The position numbers and the translations under genes are program-made. The notes under the pieces are model-generated. The model did no database searches. It saw only the letters and a list, made by a program, of their open reading frames with translations, and was not told where the DNA came from. Below, one piece after another: positions 1 to 10,932 of a stretch of 64,000 bases of DNA; the first letter of the stretch is position 1, and each line of letters opens with the position of its first letter. The DNA lies in the NCBI GenBank assembly GCA_029876055.1, contig CM056876.1, positions 2,046,001 to 2,110,000 on the forward strand, read 5' to 3'. This DNA comes from Madurella fahalii. Its lineage: Eukaryota > Ascomycota > Sordariomycetes > Sordariales.

Positions 1-907
1 TGTAGCACTAGTAGCGGTACAGTAATACTAGTACATATCAACTGACAATTATCTCCCGCCATCCCGCTCCCTCTCCCCCGTTAGACCACCCACCAGAATG
101 AATGATTGCGCACTGTTCCAACTGAACCAGACCGCGCCCAAGATTGTGCACATTCAATCATCCGGCCGTCCATTAATATCAAATCATCCAGACCACGTTA
201 GTTATTTGGATGGGACGAGGCGACTGCTGGATCCGGCTGGCTTGTGACCTGAGCTACCGCACTTTTCTGCCCTCAGACCGCATCAGCGTAAGCACAGAAC
301 AGCATCAACATCGGATACCACGTAGCGGTCCCAGGCTCAGATCTTTATGTTGAGATGGGAGACTGGTACTGTGGATCTCCTGCTATGGCGGCATAGCGTT
401 ATTAAGGTAGTAGTAGTAGCAACAGGCCCGCGAGGCCCATACCGGTCGGACGCCCATGCATGGCTGGTAACTTGGGACGAGCAGAAGGTAAATACATGAT
501 ACAACAAGCTCAAACCGTGGCTAGGCTCCATACCCCCCACCCCATCCATTCCATTGGCCCAAGTAAATATCGCCCACAAAGCGCAACGACGCCCCTCCCT
601 TCCACAATACTAAAAAAGTGATCTAGGGCTTGATCACCATGATTCTACGCCGTGTCTCGGAAGGCCTAAGAACTGCGATCGGCGAATACGGTATACGTAG
701 CAGGATACCGGTCTCCTCTAGACGCCACCCGAGTTCTCGCTCGGTCCCCACCATCTAAGAAAAATAACTAAATAAAACTGAATGGCTCCTTGCCAGATTT
801 CCGGACCCGCGTCCGCTCTCAAATTCAGGAGGGTTTTGCGCCATCATACCCAGGACCGGGTAACCGAGGATAATGTGCCTTCGGCGGAGGCTGGGATGGC
901 AGGAGCT
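1..907. other. Intergenic / HIRA 3' flank, no gene seen
   Basis: No reading frame here resembles a protein I know, and the short ORFs lack coding character. The last part is presumably the 3' untranslated region of the HIRA gene, which ends at 908 on the minus strand. Confidence 0.5.
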
Positions 908-3900
908 TTACTCCTCCAACTCCATATCTTCGTTGCCATTCTCGGCGTCCTCCCCGTCTGACGTCAATCCCAGGATCCTGGCATACTGGACAGTTAATCT
1001 CTGGAGATCCCGGAATTTGCCTGCGTCACGAGTTAGCAAACCAAAGCAATCCGACCACGGAATAGACGAACGACTCACCCAGTATCAGCACCACCCCCTT
1101 CAAAAGATCCTTCCGGTCCCACCCGCACAGCGTATCCTCCTTGCTGAACCAGCCCCTGCCCTCACCCACCCTCGAATCGGCGGCCTTGTCTTGCAGCACC
1201 CCTCCAATCAAACTGTTCAACAGCTCCTCAACCTTGGACCGAAGGCCCTCAGCACCGATTCGCTTGGCGTACATGAACAAGTATAACCTGAACTCCTCCT
1301 TTGAGCCGAGCGCGAGCGCGCCCGCGATGCGGTTCTCCAGGTGCGCGACGCTGACCGTGCTCTCGAAGCCGTTGAATCCGTCCTTGGACAGCAGCGTCTT
1401 GATCAGGCGCTGCAGCGTGAAGGCGCGGCCCTTGAGCAGGAACTCGGCCGTGGTGTGCCGCTCCAGGAACGGAATGATGCCCGCAGAGACATTGGTCTCG
1501 CCGCTCTTGTCCCCGTTCTTGGTTGGACCGCCCGTCACGGGCCCGACGGCGGTTGATGAGAGCGCGCTGATGGACGAGTCGTTACTGTTCCAGTACTGGC
1601 TGCCCACCGCCCACCATGACTCCGATAGGCGCTGCCAGGCGTACATGTTGGACGAATAGTAGAAGCCGTCGCCGTTGCTCAGCGTCACGACGATCGCCCC
1701 GACGCTGTTGAGATGGGCAGACGTGACGCCAGGTGCCGGGGTTGGCCCTTCAGTGGAAAGTGGGGTGATTGCGATGTCGAGGATCGGGGCGAGAGACACC
1801 GGGGGATGCGCTGCTGACATGGTCCTGATGTTGAAGACGTGGCAGAGACCGACCGACGTGATGCATAGTAACCACTGTCCCCGGGATTCGAGGATGACTG
1901 GCTGGGATTCCAGGATAATACCGTTCAAGAGCCTGCGGCCCGCCGGTGTCCAGGTATGAATGGTCCCGTCCTCGCATGCCGCCGCCCAGAAATTCTTGTT
2001 CCCGGTGACGAGAAGGATAGCTCGCGGCAGGAAATCTTGCCAGAGGAGGACGCCGCGTTTGCTAGCCGTGATGTGTGAAGGCTCACGGTGTTTAACGGGG
2101 TTCTTAGCCTCCAGGATTATGTTTTCGGGGACTTTGGTCGCATCGTCCAGACTGGCTTCTCCTTGGAGCACGCCTTTCTCGAGTGGCCTGAGGATGTGTG
2201 ACCGCACCTTGGGAACAGCTAGCCTCATTTGCGAGACTGAGATGGCGGGACTCACAACGGCCGGCCGAAGAAACTCTGGCGTTGGGACGACCCCGTGGGA
2301 AGCCGTTGTCAGGGGTGCTGGCTCGAGACCTTCGACTGTGTCAACCATGATCGGTACAGGGCCTGTCGCTGGCCGTTTGCTTGCTGGTTCTTCCTCTTCC
2401 TCCCCTTCCATTGCAGCAGCCTTCCTCTTGTTTCCGAGAAGCATCGCCGCGATCCCGCCTCTGGGAAGGCCATGAAACGGTTTGGAGAGGTCTAGAACTG
2501 TCTGCGGCGCATCGTTCTGTGTTGTCTTTGTGGATTTCGCTCCAACTAGCTGTGACTGAGGCAACGATAATAGGCCGGTATCCGATGATGAGACGAGTAG
2601 AGGAGCCACCCTCTTCTTACCATCCTTCGTGACTTGAACTCGTGATTTTAGTTCGGCTATTCGTTCAGCTTGCTTATCTGCACTCTCTTCGGCGCTTCCG
2701 GCTTTGGGTGCGTCTTTCCCTGGTTTTGGCTCTGTGTTGCCGTTGGTCTCGCCATTCTTCGTGACCGATTTGACGCCATTCGCCGCGGCGACTTCGCTTT
2801 TGTCAGCAGGCTGGAAGTCTCCCATCAGGGCGCCCATCCTCGATTCAGCGCCCCGCAACTCCCCTGCTTTGCTGTGGTTCTCAAGATGTAAACCATCTAC
2901 ATCCTCGGCTGTGCCCATTCCCTTCCTCGATCCGCCGTATTTTTGGAGTGCCTTGTCATTTTCTTCGGATTTAGCCACCCAACCAAGCTCGCCCACCTCA
3001 AACTTGACAGCAAGGATAGAGCCATCCAGGCTCGAGGCGAACAGCGTCTGGCCGTCTGGGGTCCAGGCGAGATCCGAGATTGACTTTGATGCCACATCCT
3101 GTACAATGACCACCGGCCTAGAGGTGTTCGTGTTCCATATGCTAAGCGTCTTGTCTTGTCCGGCTGATGCTATCACCGTGACAAGTCCCGAAGAGCCCCG
3201 CTCACCAGAAGCACCGTTCTCGGCGGGCTTTTGCGTATGGAACAGCCGCGGAGAAAACATGCACACTTCTGTTGGGCCTTCGTGACCGATCAGATTGATC
3301 TCACTGTCCCATCTCGTGCGCTCGATGATAGCAACGCTACTAACGGGGCCGTTCACCGCGTTGGCCGCTGCAATGTGGTTACCGTCCGGTGACCAGCTGC
3401 ACCTCCGAAAGTATGTGGTGAGCGGCGAGCTCTTGAAGGGCGCGGTGATGGTAGTCTCAAGGACGAAATTGTTAACCATGTCATGCTGGGTCGCATTCGG
3501 CGGCGGCGGGGTGAAGCGGAAGATCTTGATGTGTCGGTCGTCGCCGGCGGTAGCAAAGAATTTGTTTGCCGGGTCAAATGTGATCCCTTTGACGTGGCTT
3601 TGGTGGACGGCGATCGTCTTGAGTTTCTCGAAGGTGTGGCCGGACCACACCACCACCTTGGAATCCAGCCCCACCGAGACGAGGATCGAGTTGTCATATG
3701 ACCAAGCGAGGTCCTGGACGTCGCTGTCGTGGCCTACGAGGCGCTTGTGCGTCTTCCAGTTCTCTACCGGGGGCGGCTCGTTTGTGCCTGTAGCCGGTCA
3801 GTCAGTCAGCGAATGCAGTCTGGCCCATCTCGCCCCTGGCAGCTGCCTACCAAACGACGCCGTGTGCGAAGGTGGGTTGCTGTCGAGCTGATAAATGCAG

Positions 3901-4318
3901 ATGACTCGATCGTCGGCGCCGGAAGCAAGGTATCGACCATTCGGCGAGAATCGGACCGAATGTATCGTGCCCAGGTGGTGGCTCATGTGGCAGAGCTGCC
4001 GCGGCTTCGTGTAGCTCGAGTCGCTGGCATTGTAGATAGACTCGGTGGACCAGACCCGTACGTGGCCATCTACTCCAGATCAGCAAGATAGACATCTAAC
4101 TGCAGAACTGCAATGACATCAGGCATACCTCCTCCAGCGGTTGCGAGCCTAGTGCCGTCGGGCGAGATGTGGCAGCTGTACACCTCGAAGTCCTTCTGCT
4201 CCCCTGCACCACGCAATGTCGAATTAGCGACTCATAAACGACTAATCGTGTTTTGAAGGAGCCGCGCATTTAGGCACTAACCGCTATGCCGCAGCCACGA
4301 AGGCTTGATGATGTACAT
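908..4318 (-). CDS. hir1: HIRA/HIR1 histone H3-H4 chaperone subunit
   Basis: WD40 scaffold of the HIR/HIRA complex, which deposits histones H3-H4 independently of replication and represses histone genes in the nucleus. Five exons, all in frame: 4318-4282, 4203-4129, 4069-3851, 3787-1079 and 1020-908, giving about 1050 residues. The start (MYIIKPSWLRHSGEQKDFEV) matches the conserved HIRA N-terminus. WD repeats fill roughly residues 1-390, for example ATAGGDGHVRVW and LGTIHSVRFSPNGRYLASG. A HIRA B-domain (RVQVTKDGKKRVAP, near residue 490), the segment that contacts ASF1, is clear. The C-terminal Hira domain (TGNKNFWAAACEDGTIHTW) follows. The last intron (1021-1078) must be removed to reach the acidic tail ending in MELEE; reading through it gives a false stop at 1026. 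Family assignment is secure; exon borders are inferred from splice consensus and homology. Confidence 0.95.
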
Positions 4319-5243
4319 GTTCGGTGGAGGGCGTCAATGGATACGATGTAATCATGTCGAGCTTTGTTTGCGGAGCTTTGAAGTCGAGAACGGCACGAAA
4401 CTTTGCGAGATGCGCGACCATGCGACCCGTGTTGCGACCGCTGGGGGGCCACACGCGACGCTAAACCTTAGCCTCGGGTTGCCCACTCAAGTGGCAATGT
4501 TACCTGATTGGCGGACGTCCCCCTGGAGCTCCGAGCTCCAGAGCCGCCAGGCCGTCGGGGTCAATTGTGCACAGCGAAACCTTGATTCCTGAACGCTGCT
4601 TAGCAGCAGAGAACGCCCAGCCCAAGACCGGACATTGCCCATAGAAGCGCATGGGAAGGCTGAACTCCTTCCGTTGGCATTCTTTGTGTTCTCAACCGAA
4701 CATAGGACCTATGCATCTATTCACCCGTCCAGGTGTTGCTGGTTGGACATCTCGTGGCCAGTTCGTAGCCGCAAGATGCACCAGCTCTAACGCTCCCTGA
4801 GTACCTTACCATGACCGATCACACCAAGGAGCCTGACGGCAGAAGCAGGCACTCACTTTGAACCCCTTATCTTCACTGGTCGGTCCATCTGGCTTTATGG
4901 AACTGCACCAAGAACACCAACAGCCCAGAGACAAATGGGGCGCTTGCCCTGAGCAAGTTACACCCTTGGGCCCCCATGGCAATAGGAATCAAAACCTGTA
5001 ATTAGAATCAGGATACATAACATCTCGCTCAACGTCCCCCAGGCATCGCCATAAGTACAAGAAAAGCTCGCTCCCATATCCCATCCCTACCAGTAAGCCC
5101 AGAGACCAAACGAAACGCTCTCGCCACTAAACCATACCCAAGACGAGAGAGGTAAGACAGATAGCCAAAAGAGAACAGTTAATTGCAAAAGAACATGAGC
5201 AGCTCAAAAGGACCAATTACCAGGAACAGCGAGCGGACTGCCA
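4319..5243. other. Intergenic: HIRA promoter side
   Basis: Lies between the HIRA start and the 3' end of the Lys/Ala-rich gene, both on the minus strand. No coding exon or RNA gene was recognised. It should hold the HIRA promoter and the downstream gene's 3' UTR. Confidence 0.5.
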
Positions 5244-5770
5244 TCACTTGGCAGCAGGAGCTTCCTTCTTCTTGGTTGTTGTCTTTGGCTTGGCCTCCTG
5301 CACACGAAGCAAGTCAGCAAGAGAAGCGAAGGGGAAAGAAGGGGAAAGAAGGGGAAAAAAAAAGACCACAAGTCTGCCAGTACCTTCTCGGGCTTCTCAA
5401 CCTTGTCCGCTGCCTTCTTCTCGACCTTCTTCTCAGCAGCGCCGGCCTTCTTCGTCGTCTTCTTCACCGCAGCCTTGACCTATACGCGCGAGCGTGTCAG
5501 CATCGAGTTCTAGGTTTCCGGCAGGGGGGAGGGCCACAGATCCGGAGCGGGGTGGTTATGGGATACCTTCTTGGCCGCGCCACTCTCCTTCGCGGGCGCC
5601 TTCTTCTTGGTTACGCCAGTGGGTTTAGCGCCCTTAGCCTCCGTCTTGGTCGCGGCCTTCTTAGCCGCCTTGGGTTTGGTTGTCCGCTTGACGGCCGGCG
5701 CGGTGTCGACGACGGGAAAGACGCGCGGCTTGGAGTTGCCAGTCTGCGAGCGCGTGCCTTCGCGGGCCAT
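5244..5770 (-). CDS. Small Lys/Ala-rich basic protein (histone H1 tail-like)
   Basis: Three exons (5770-5567, 5479-5384, 5297-5244), all phase 0, encode 117 residues. After a short N-terminal block (MAREGTRSQTGNSKPRVFPV) the protein is almost only Lys, Ala, Pro and Thr, as in a linker-histone tail, but no globular winged-helix domain is visible. A nuclear or nucleic-acid-binding role is an inference from composition only. Intron 2 contains tandem GGGGAAAGAA repeats. All three junctions have GT/AG borders and keep one continuous low-complexity frame, so the gene is likely real. It could also be a small ribosome-associated or chromatin protein; I do not recognise a named family. Confidence 0.75.
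5331..5363. repeat. GGGGAAAGAA short tandem repeat
   Basis: About three copies of a purine-rich decamer followed by an A-run, inside intron 2 of the Lys/Ala-rich gene. Confidence 0.8.
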
Positions 5771-8227
5771 ATTTGCTTATGCACTCTTGTAATTGATCCT
5801 CTGCAAAGGCAAATAAGTATACGATCAACATCAATGCACAAGGTTAGGTGAGGGCGGGCTGTTACGCGCAAAGGGGGCGGTCGCGGGAGGTCCGGCGCAA
5901 TGCGCTGGTCCTGTCGCGCGCTGCGACAATCCAGCCCGTTGCATGCTGGGGGCTTGGACTTACACTGCGGGACGAGAGCTAGGTGCCGCAACAAATGGCA
6001 ACAATGAGATGGCGAAATGTAGCGATGGCTTCGAGAAGGAGAATGGGAATTTCGAGAAAGAGAAAAAAGCCGGGGATGGACACGAGGAAGAAAAGTCGCC
6101 GTCGCGCAGGCGGAATGTCGCAACAAAAACAAAAGGGTGGGCGGGACAAAAACAACGGGGTTGGTGCGAGCAACCCTCACCGGCACCACCTCACCTCACC
6201 ACCTTCTTCCGAAACCCACTTGGGGCGGCCTAGAGCCCCGGGCAGCTCCGTAGCTCCAGGGTAAGGTAGTCGCTAAGCTCCCCATCCCGCTTAGGGAGCT
6301 GCGCTGCCCCCTGACGCTGCTGCTGTTGAAATTGGGTGGTTGTTATCATCCCTCAGCCCGTTTCCGTTGATTCTGATGCCGCGCGCTTGTTGGTTTGGGT
6401 ACGATATCTGGAGAAGGATTGGTGCCATGACACGTGGCGGTCAAAAGGATGCCCCATGGATTGTGGGATCTCCGAATCCAGGCTACACAAGCATTTCTGC
6501 AAGTGAAGGTTTCAAGCCAGGGGCCCTGGCGTACCGTAGCCCAAGCCTGCGCCAAGACGCAATATACCACAGTCTCCCATTACCCAGGACTGTTGTTTGA
6601 GAGAGGAGCGGCCAGCGAAGAACCGTGTGAAAAAAGCGTATAGGAAGAAATAAGTTGAAGCATTTCAAACACCTAGATCTATCTAGTTGCGAGTTCAGAT
6701 GCATGCGCGGGCCGCGTTAGGAGCTGCGGTGGGACTGGACCCACCAGGACCCGAAGCCACGGCTGCTGGGATGAAGGCGACCCCGCATCCAAGTGGGCCC
6801 ATGTGGTTTGAGGCTATTCACAACCTTAATTCGGCGGGCGTCAATTCCTTCTGCTGGATCGGGAGTAGATCATAAGCTCGCACCTTCGCCTTTGGTTCAA
6901 CTCGGTTATGTTTGTCTTTCTTATGCAGCATTTCCCAAACTGACTTCTAGTACACAACGCATGCGGATGTCGATGGCGTTGCACCTATCTCTCGCCGGCT
7001 GCCCTGGCCTCCACTGCACAAAATGCCCTTCTCCAGCGTCGGACTAGATACCACGTTATCAGCATGTCCTACTTTAGCCTTTAAAGTCAGCCCTGCCGGC
7101 TCCAAAGCGTCGCATTTTCTCTTTTTCTTTTTCTTTTTTTTTTTTAATTCTTTTTCCGCTCCCCGTTTCCGCCGCCGCCTGCCATCTCAGCAAAAACGTC
7201 CTTCTCCCACGGCTCATTCACATTTCCTTTCCACTTTCGACGGCCTGACTACGTTCAAGAGATGTTGACTACTCCAAAGAACCATCATCCCCAGTTTGGT
7301 ACAATGCCAGAAGTAGGATGGCTCACCCTCCGACGTATATAACACCTTGCACAGCAGGTTTATGTTACAGCAGAGTTTACGGCTGGTCTCCGGGCCGGTC
7401 CGCGTGGCGCTTGGCGGGTCCCGCGGCGCTGGTCCGAAGTGGGGCCCGGACGCTAACCGTTATTCGGATGGGGGGCGGGGATGCGGACCAAGATCCACCT
7501 ATCATCTCTGGAGTGTAAGCTAGTGGGGCTGTTCCTGCTTTTTGCTCTCGATTCCCCTCAGCACTGATAATGGTCGAACGCGCGAGTGGATTTTCCGTGT
7601 GTGGCACGCAGCCCGACTGGTTTAGCCGTCAACAGCTGCACGCCACAGGACTTCTGTCCTGCCTCTCTTCAGCATCACTGGAAGTCTTCATATGGTGATG
7701 TGCTAGTACAGCACACCATGGTTAGGCAGCCATGCCGGTGAAAAGAAAAAAAAAGAAAAGATGAAATCTTGAAATCAGAGTCATCTTCAATTGAGCCTTT
7801 CATTTGTTGGATCTAATCGGTTTGTTGAGCCTAATCCCCTAGATAACTCGGTAACCGCTATCTGTCCTGCTCTGAGTTATAGTAGACACCCCAGTCGAAC
7901 ACCAAATTTACCTCAAGATACTTTGTGTGTATTTGATTCAACGACAAGCGTGATACGACAACCCGCTCATTCTCGCAAGCTTGACACCTCCCGATTGCCA
8001 AGACATGGCACGGTTTAACGCTACCGAGGACCAGAATGAGTCACCGCGAATCGGCGCGCAAAACTAGCTTAGTATTGTCGATTCGTCATCTAAAGGGCGT
8101 CGACGCAAGTAGAGGCATAAAAGACCTCTTAATTCCTTCCACCTGCTTGTCTTGAATGCCGATCCTACAGGTTTGACGGCCTCGGAACTGTCCAGTCACA
8201 CATCCACCTCCAACACAAAAAGCCAAG
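5771..8227. other. Intergenic 2.4 kb between divergent genes
   Basis: Separates the Lys/Ala-rich gene (minus) from the GNAT gene (plus). No supported exon is visible. It contains a T-rich tract near 7121-7147 and an A-rich tract near 7741-7760. The small ORFs within it do not resemble known proteins. Confidence 0.5.
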
Positions 8228-8970
8228 ATGCCCCCTGAAGACGAACTCCGGGTCTGGACGCGCCAGGTAGACAAACTCACCTACACTTGCTCAACCGACC
8301 CGCGCCTCATCCAGCTGGGCGCCGTGAATGCCGCCTTCAGCTCCGATATGGTCTACTGGGCCAAGCCGCTGGCCCCGGAGGCCCTGAAACGCTGCATTGA
8401 GCAGTCGCTGTGTTTCGGACTCTACGTCCAAGAGGAGGGAGAGCAAACGCACGTTGACGACGCAGGTCCGTTCGCGTTTCCCGACCAATCAACAATAAAA
8501 TCACTCTCACCTCCCCTCACCACTCACTCACTCACTCACTCACTCACTCACTCACTCACTCAGTCGCTCACTCACTCACACAAATACATGCACGCACAGC
8601 CTCCCTCACCAACCCCACCCCCACGCAAAAAATGGTCGGCCTCGCCCGGCTGGTCACCGACTACGTCACCTTTGGCTACCTCACAGACGTGTACATACTC
8701 GACGCCCACCAGGGCAAGGGGCTGGGCCGGTGGATGATGGGGTGCTTGGACGAGGTGCTGGCGTCGTGGCCGAGCCTGCGGCGGTGCGTGCTCTTCACGC
8801 GCGACGCCGCCGCCGTCCGGCTGTACGCCGAGACGCTTGGCATGGCCGACGTGCGCGAGACGCCCTCCGCGGGCCTGTTCCTTTTGGAGCGGCACGCGGC
8901 CATGGTGCAGGGGAGGGCGTATAAGGCACGGGGACGGGGAGAGACGGAGAGGGATGAAGGTGGGAGGTAG
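8228..8970 (+). CDS. GNAT-family N-acetyltransferase
   Basis: Predicted acetyl-CoA-dependent N-acetyltransferase of about 202 residues; substrate unknown. Two exons, 8228-8465 and 8600-8970, join in frame across a 134-nt intron (8466-8599) that is largely a CACT tandem repeat. The acetyl-CoA binding signature (motif A, Q/R-x-x-G-x-G/A) is visible as HQGKGLGRWMM, preceded by the beta strand YLTDVYILD. The C-terminal part (AAVRLYAETLGM) fits motif B. It resembles the small fungal GNATs of the 'LARLVTDYVTF...LTDVYI' type. The ATG at 8228 is the only good start. It converges on TRM7 with only 110 bp between the stop codons. The intron acceptor (CACAG at 8595-8599) is an inference; a slightly later one is possible. 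Confidence 0.88.
8521..8580. repeat. (CACT)n tetranucleotide microsatellite
   Basis: Twelve or more near-perfect CACT/TCAC units with one interruption (CAGTCGCT). It lies wholly inside the intron of the GNAT gene, so length changes would not alter the protein. Confidence 0.95.
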
Positions 8971-8987
8971 TGCGCTTTTGGAAAAGA

Positions 8988-9042
8988 ATTATTTTATTTT
9001 TATTTTTATTTTTATTTTTATTTTTATTTTTATTTTTTTTTG
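8988..9042. repeat. (ATTTTT)n hexanucleotide microsatellite
   Basis: Tandem ATTTTT units ending in a T-run. It lies between the convergent stop codons of the GNAT gene (8970) and TRM7 (9081), so it probably falls in the 3' UTR or terminator of one or both. Confidence 0.95.
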
Positions 9043-9080
9043 GAACGAGTAGATATAGATTGTTTATTCTGTTTAGCGTG

Positions 9081-10333
9081 TCATTTCCCAAGCGGCTTGC
9101 CGTATGCGCCGCCGTTTGCCCGCCTGAGCTCGATGGCGCGTTTGTACGGCGGCGCTGTGGGCGGCTGGATTGGGTCGAGCGAGACGTGGTTGTCTGGGAG
9201 CTTGTATGAGGCGTCCGAGTCGAACGCGGAGAGGTCGCCGCAGGCAACGAAGGGGGCGATCCATCGGGTGTCTTTATCCTGTGGCCCAACGGATAGATCT
9301 TCCACCTCGACTCCGCAGATGCCATCCTCGTCACGGCTTTCCACTCGCTCAGGAGTAGAGTTCCAAGCGCCGGTCACGGGGTTTTGCATTAATACTGGAG
9401 CAATGGCCGGCAACACAGCGTTCCTGTTCTCAAGCATCTTGGGCAACCGGCTGCCGACACCCAACGGCTCCTCAAGGCTGGCCTTGAATCCCTCGGGGGG
9501 TTGGAAGTTGATGCAAACGATAAACGCCTCCACGCTGCTCGCCCGCGATGAGCGGGGCTTCGCAACGTAAACCTTCTCGAAGAAAATCTTAAGCTGGGCG
9601 TAGAGCAGATCCACGTTGCGACCCCTGAAAATCTTGGCAACGAACTTGCCGCCGGGCTTCAGCACGCACAGGGCGAGGTTGAGGGCGGCAAACAGCAGCT
9701 GTGATTGCACGTAGATGTCGAGGTCGTGGAGACCTGTGACATCAGGAGCGCCATCACTCAGGACCAAGTCCACGGGATGCGAGGCTTGTTGATTCATAGT
9801 GTCGGGGTCATAGTCAGGATCCAGCGCCTTCAGGAGAAGAGGGACCGTGGCGGGATGTGTGATGTCTGCTCGGAGGGTGATAATGCCGGGAAGAGGGCTG
9901 ATTGGCTGCAGGTCGATGGACACGATCTTGACATCCCTCTCGGGCTTGCGCCCCTCGGTGGCCGACGGTTTGTTTTCCGTCACTGACTTCTCCCGGTCAG
10001 AGCCCACATCCAAGGGAACAACCTTGAGCATGTGTTGCCGGAACTTGGCTTCCCGGTCTTGCCACGCACAACGGCCAAACTTCTCCCCCTTGATGAGTAC
10101 CCTGGATAAGACCTGAGACCAACTTCCAGGGGCAGCACAGAGATCCACGACTCGAGTGACATTTTCAAATAGATTAAACTCTGGCACGGCGTCAGTGAAG
10201 AGTACGGAGCGTAATGTCGGTCTTGCTTACCCTCGTCAAGCTGAAGCAGCTTAAATGCGCTTCTTGCCCGCCATCCCTGTTCTTTCGCAAGCCTATAGTA
10301 GGCGTCGCGCTTGTCTTTGGATGATTTTCCCAT
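9081..10333 (-). CDS. trm7: TRM7-like tRNA ribose 2'-O-methyltransferase (FtsJ/RrmJ family)
   Basis: SAM-dependent methylase that in yeast (Trm7) and human (FTSJ1) modifies positions 32 and 34 of the tRNA anticodon loop, cytosolic. Two exons, 10333-10231 and 10180-9081, with a 50-nt intron, encode 400 residues. The start MGKSSKDKRDAYYRLAKEQG is characteristic. The FtsJ K-D-K-E tetrad is complete: K28 in SAFKLLQLDE, Asp in LVLSDGAPDVTG, Lys in GGKFVAKIFRG and Glu in SSVEAFIVC. The SAM-binding loop is VVDLCAAPGSWSQ. At 400 residues it is longer than yeast Trm7 because of inserts after GRCAWQDRE and a C-terminal extension. It is shorter than Spb1, which argues against that paralogue. It is divergent from MAK5, with a shared 599-bp promoter region. 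Confidence 0.94.
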
Positions 10334-10932
10334 GTCGTTGACCTAGTGGTCGAAGCGAACGGAGAGGCCCCGCGATTCCTCTCGCCAGAACTTCGCTCAC
10401 GGATTTGAAAAGAGTCGACTTCTAACAGGCTTTCTACACAGTCTGTGTCTTTAGTGCAAATTTTCCTCCCACTCAAGGTGAGTGTCCAGCCGGTATTCTT
10501 GAGGTGTTCAATAGGGGAAGACTAATCTGAGGGGCCAAAAGCCCGACGTTTTCAGTTGATGGCGGGGCAAGTGTAAATACGGTAAAATAACCAGCTTTTT
10601 CGGGCAGGCGGTGAATTGATAAGGGTTAGGGTTCCCAAGGACGACCGAAGCGCAAATGCTAGGACAAACAACGGTCATGGGTAGATTTTCTAAGATTTAT
10701 TTTGATAGTCCCTAGACGTCGAGGTTTCTCTATCAGAAGTATTATTTTACAGATATTTCTACGGTCCTCATCAGTTTAAAGTTGTGCTTGTCGTGATACC
10801 TTAAACGACAGTAGTCAGAAAGTGGGCCCAAAATTTCGTCGGCTGGTACACTACCCGACTTCACTGCGATTTTTCATTCCTGCGAGTGAGAGCTGTTCTT
10901 TCACACTCTGCAATTGGCCCGAATATCTCAAC
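10334..10932. promoter_or_regulatory. Divergent promoter region TRM7 / MAK5
   Basis: The 599-bp spacer between two genes that start in opposite directions, one for tRNA modification and one for 60S ribosome assembly. It contains a telobox-like element at 10621-10633. The promoter role is inferred from position. Confidence 0.6.
10621..10633 (+). promoter_or_regulatory. Telobox-like motif AAGGGTTAGGGTT
   Basis: Contains two overlapping TTAGGG-type half units. In several fungi Tbf1-type Myb proteins bind such elements upstream of ribosome-biogenesis or snoRNA genes. Here it sits about 300 bp from both TRM7 and MAK5 starts. Function is an inference. Confidence 0.45.

Noticed and set aside
8521..8580. 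Regular short repeats that could suggest a CRISPR-like array
   Set aside because: Pure CACT tandem repeat without spacers, inside an intron of a eukaryotic gene.
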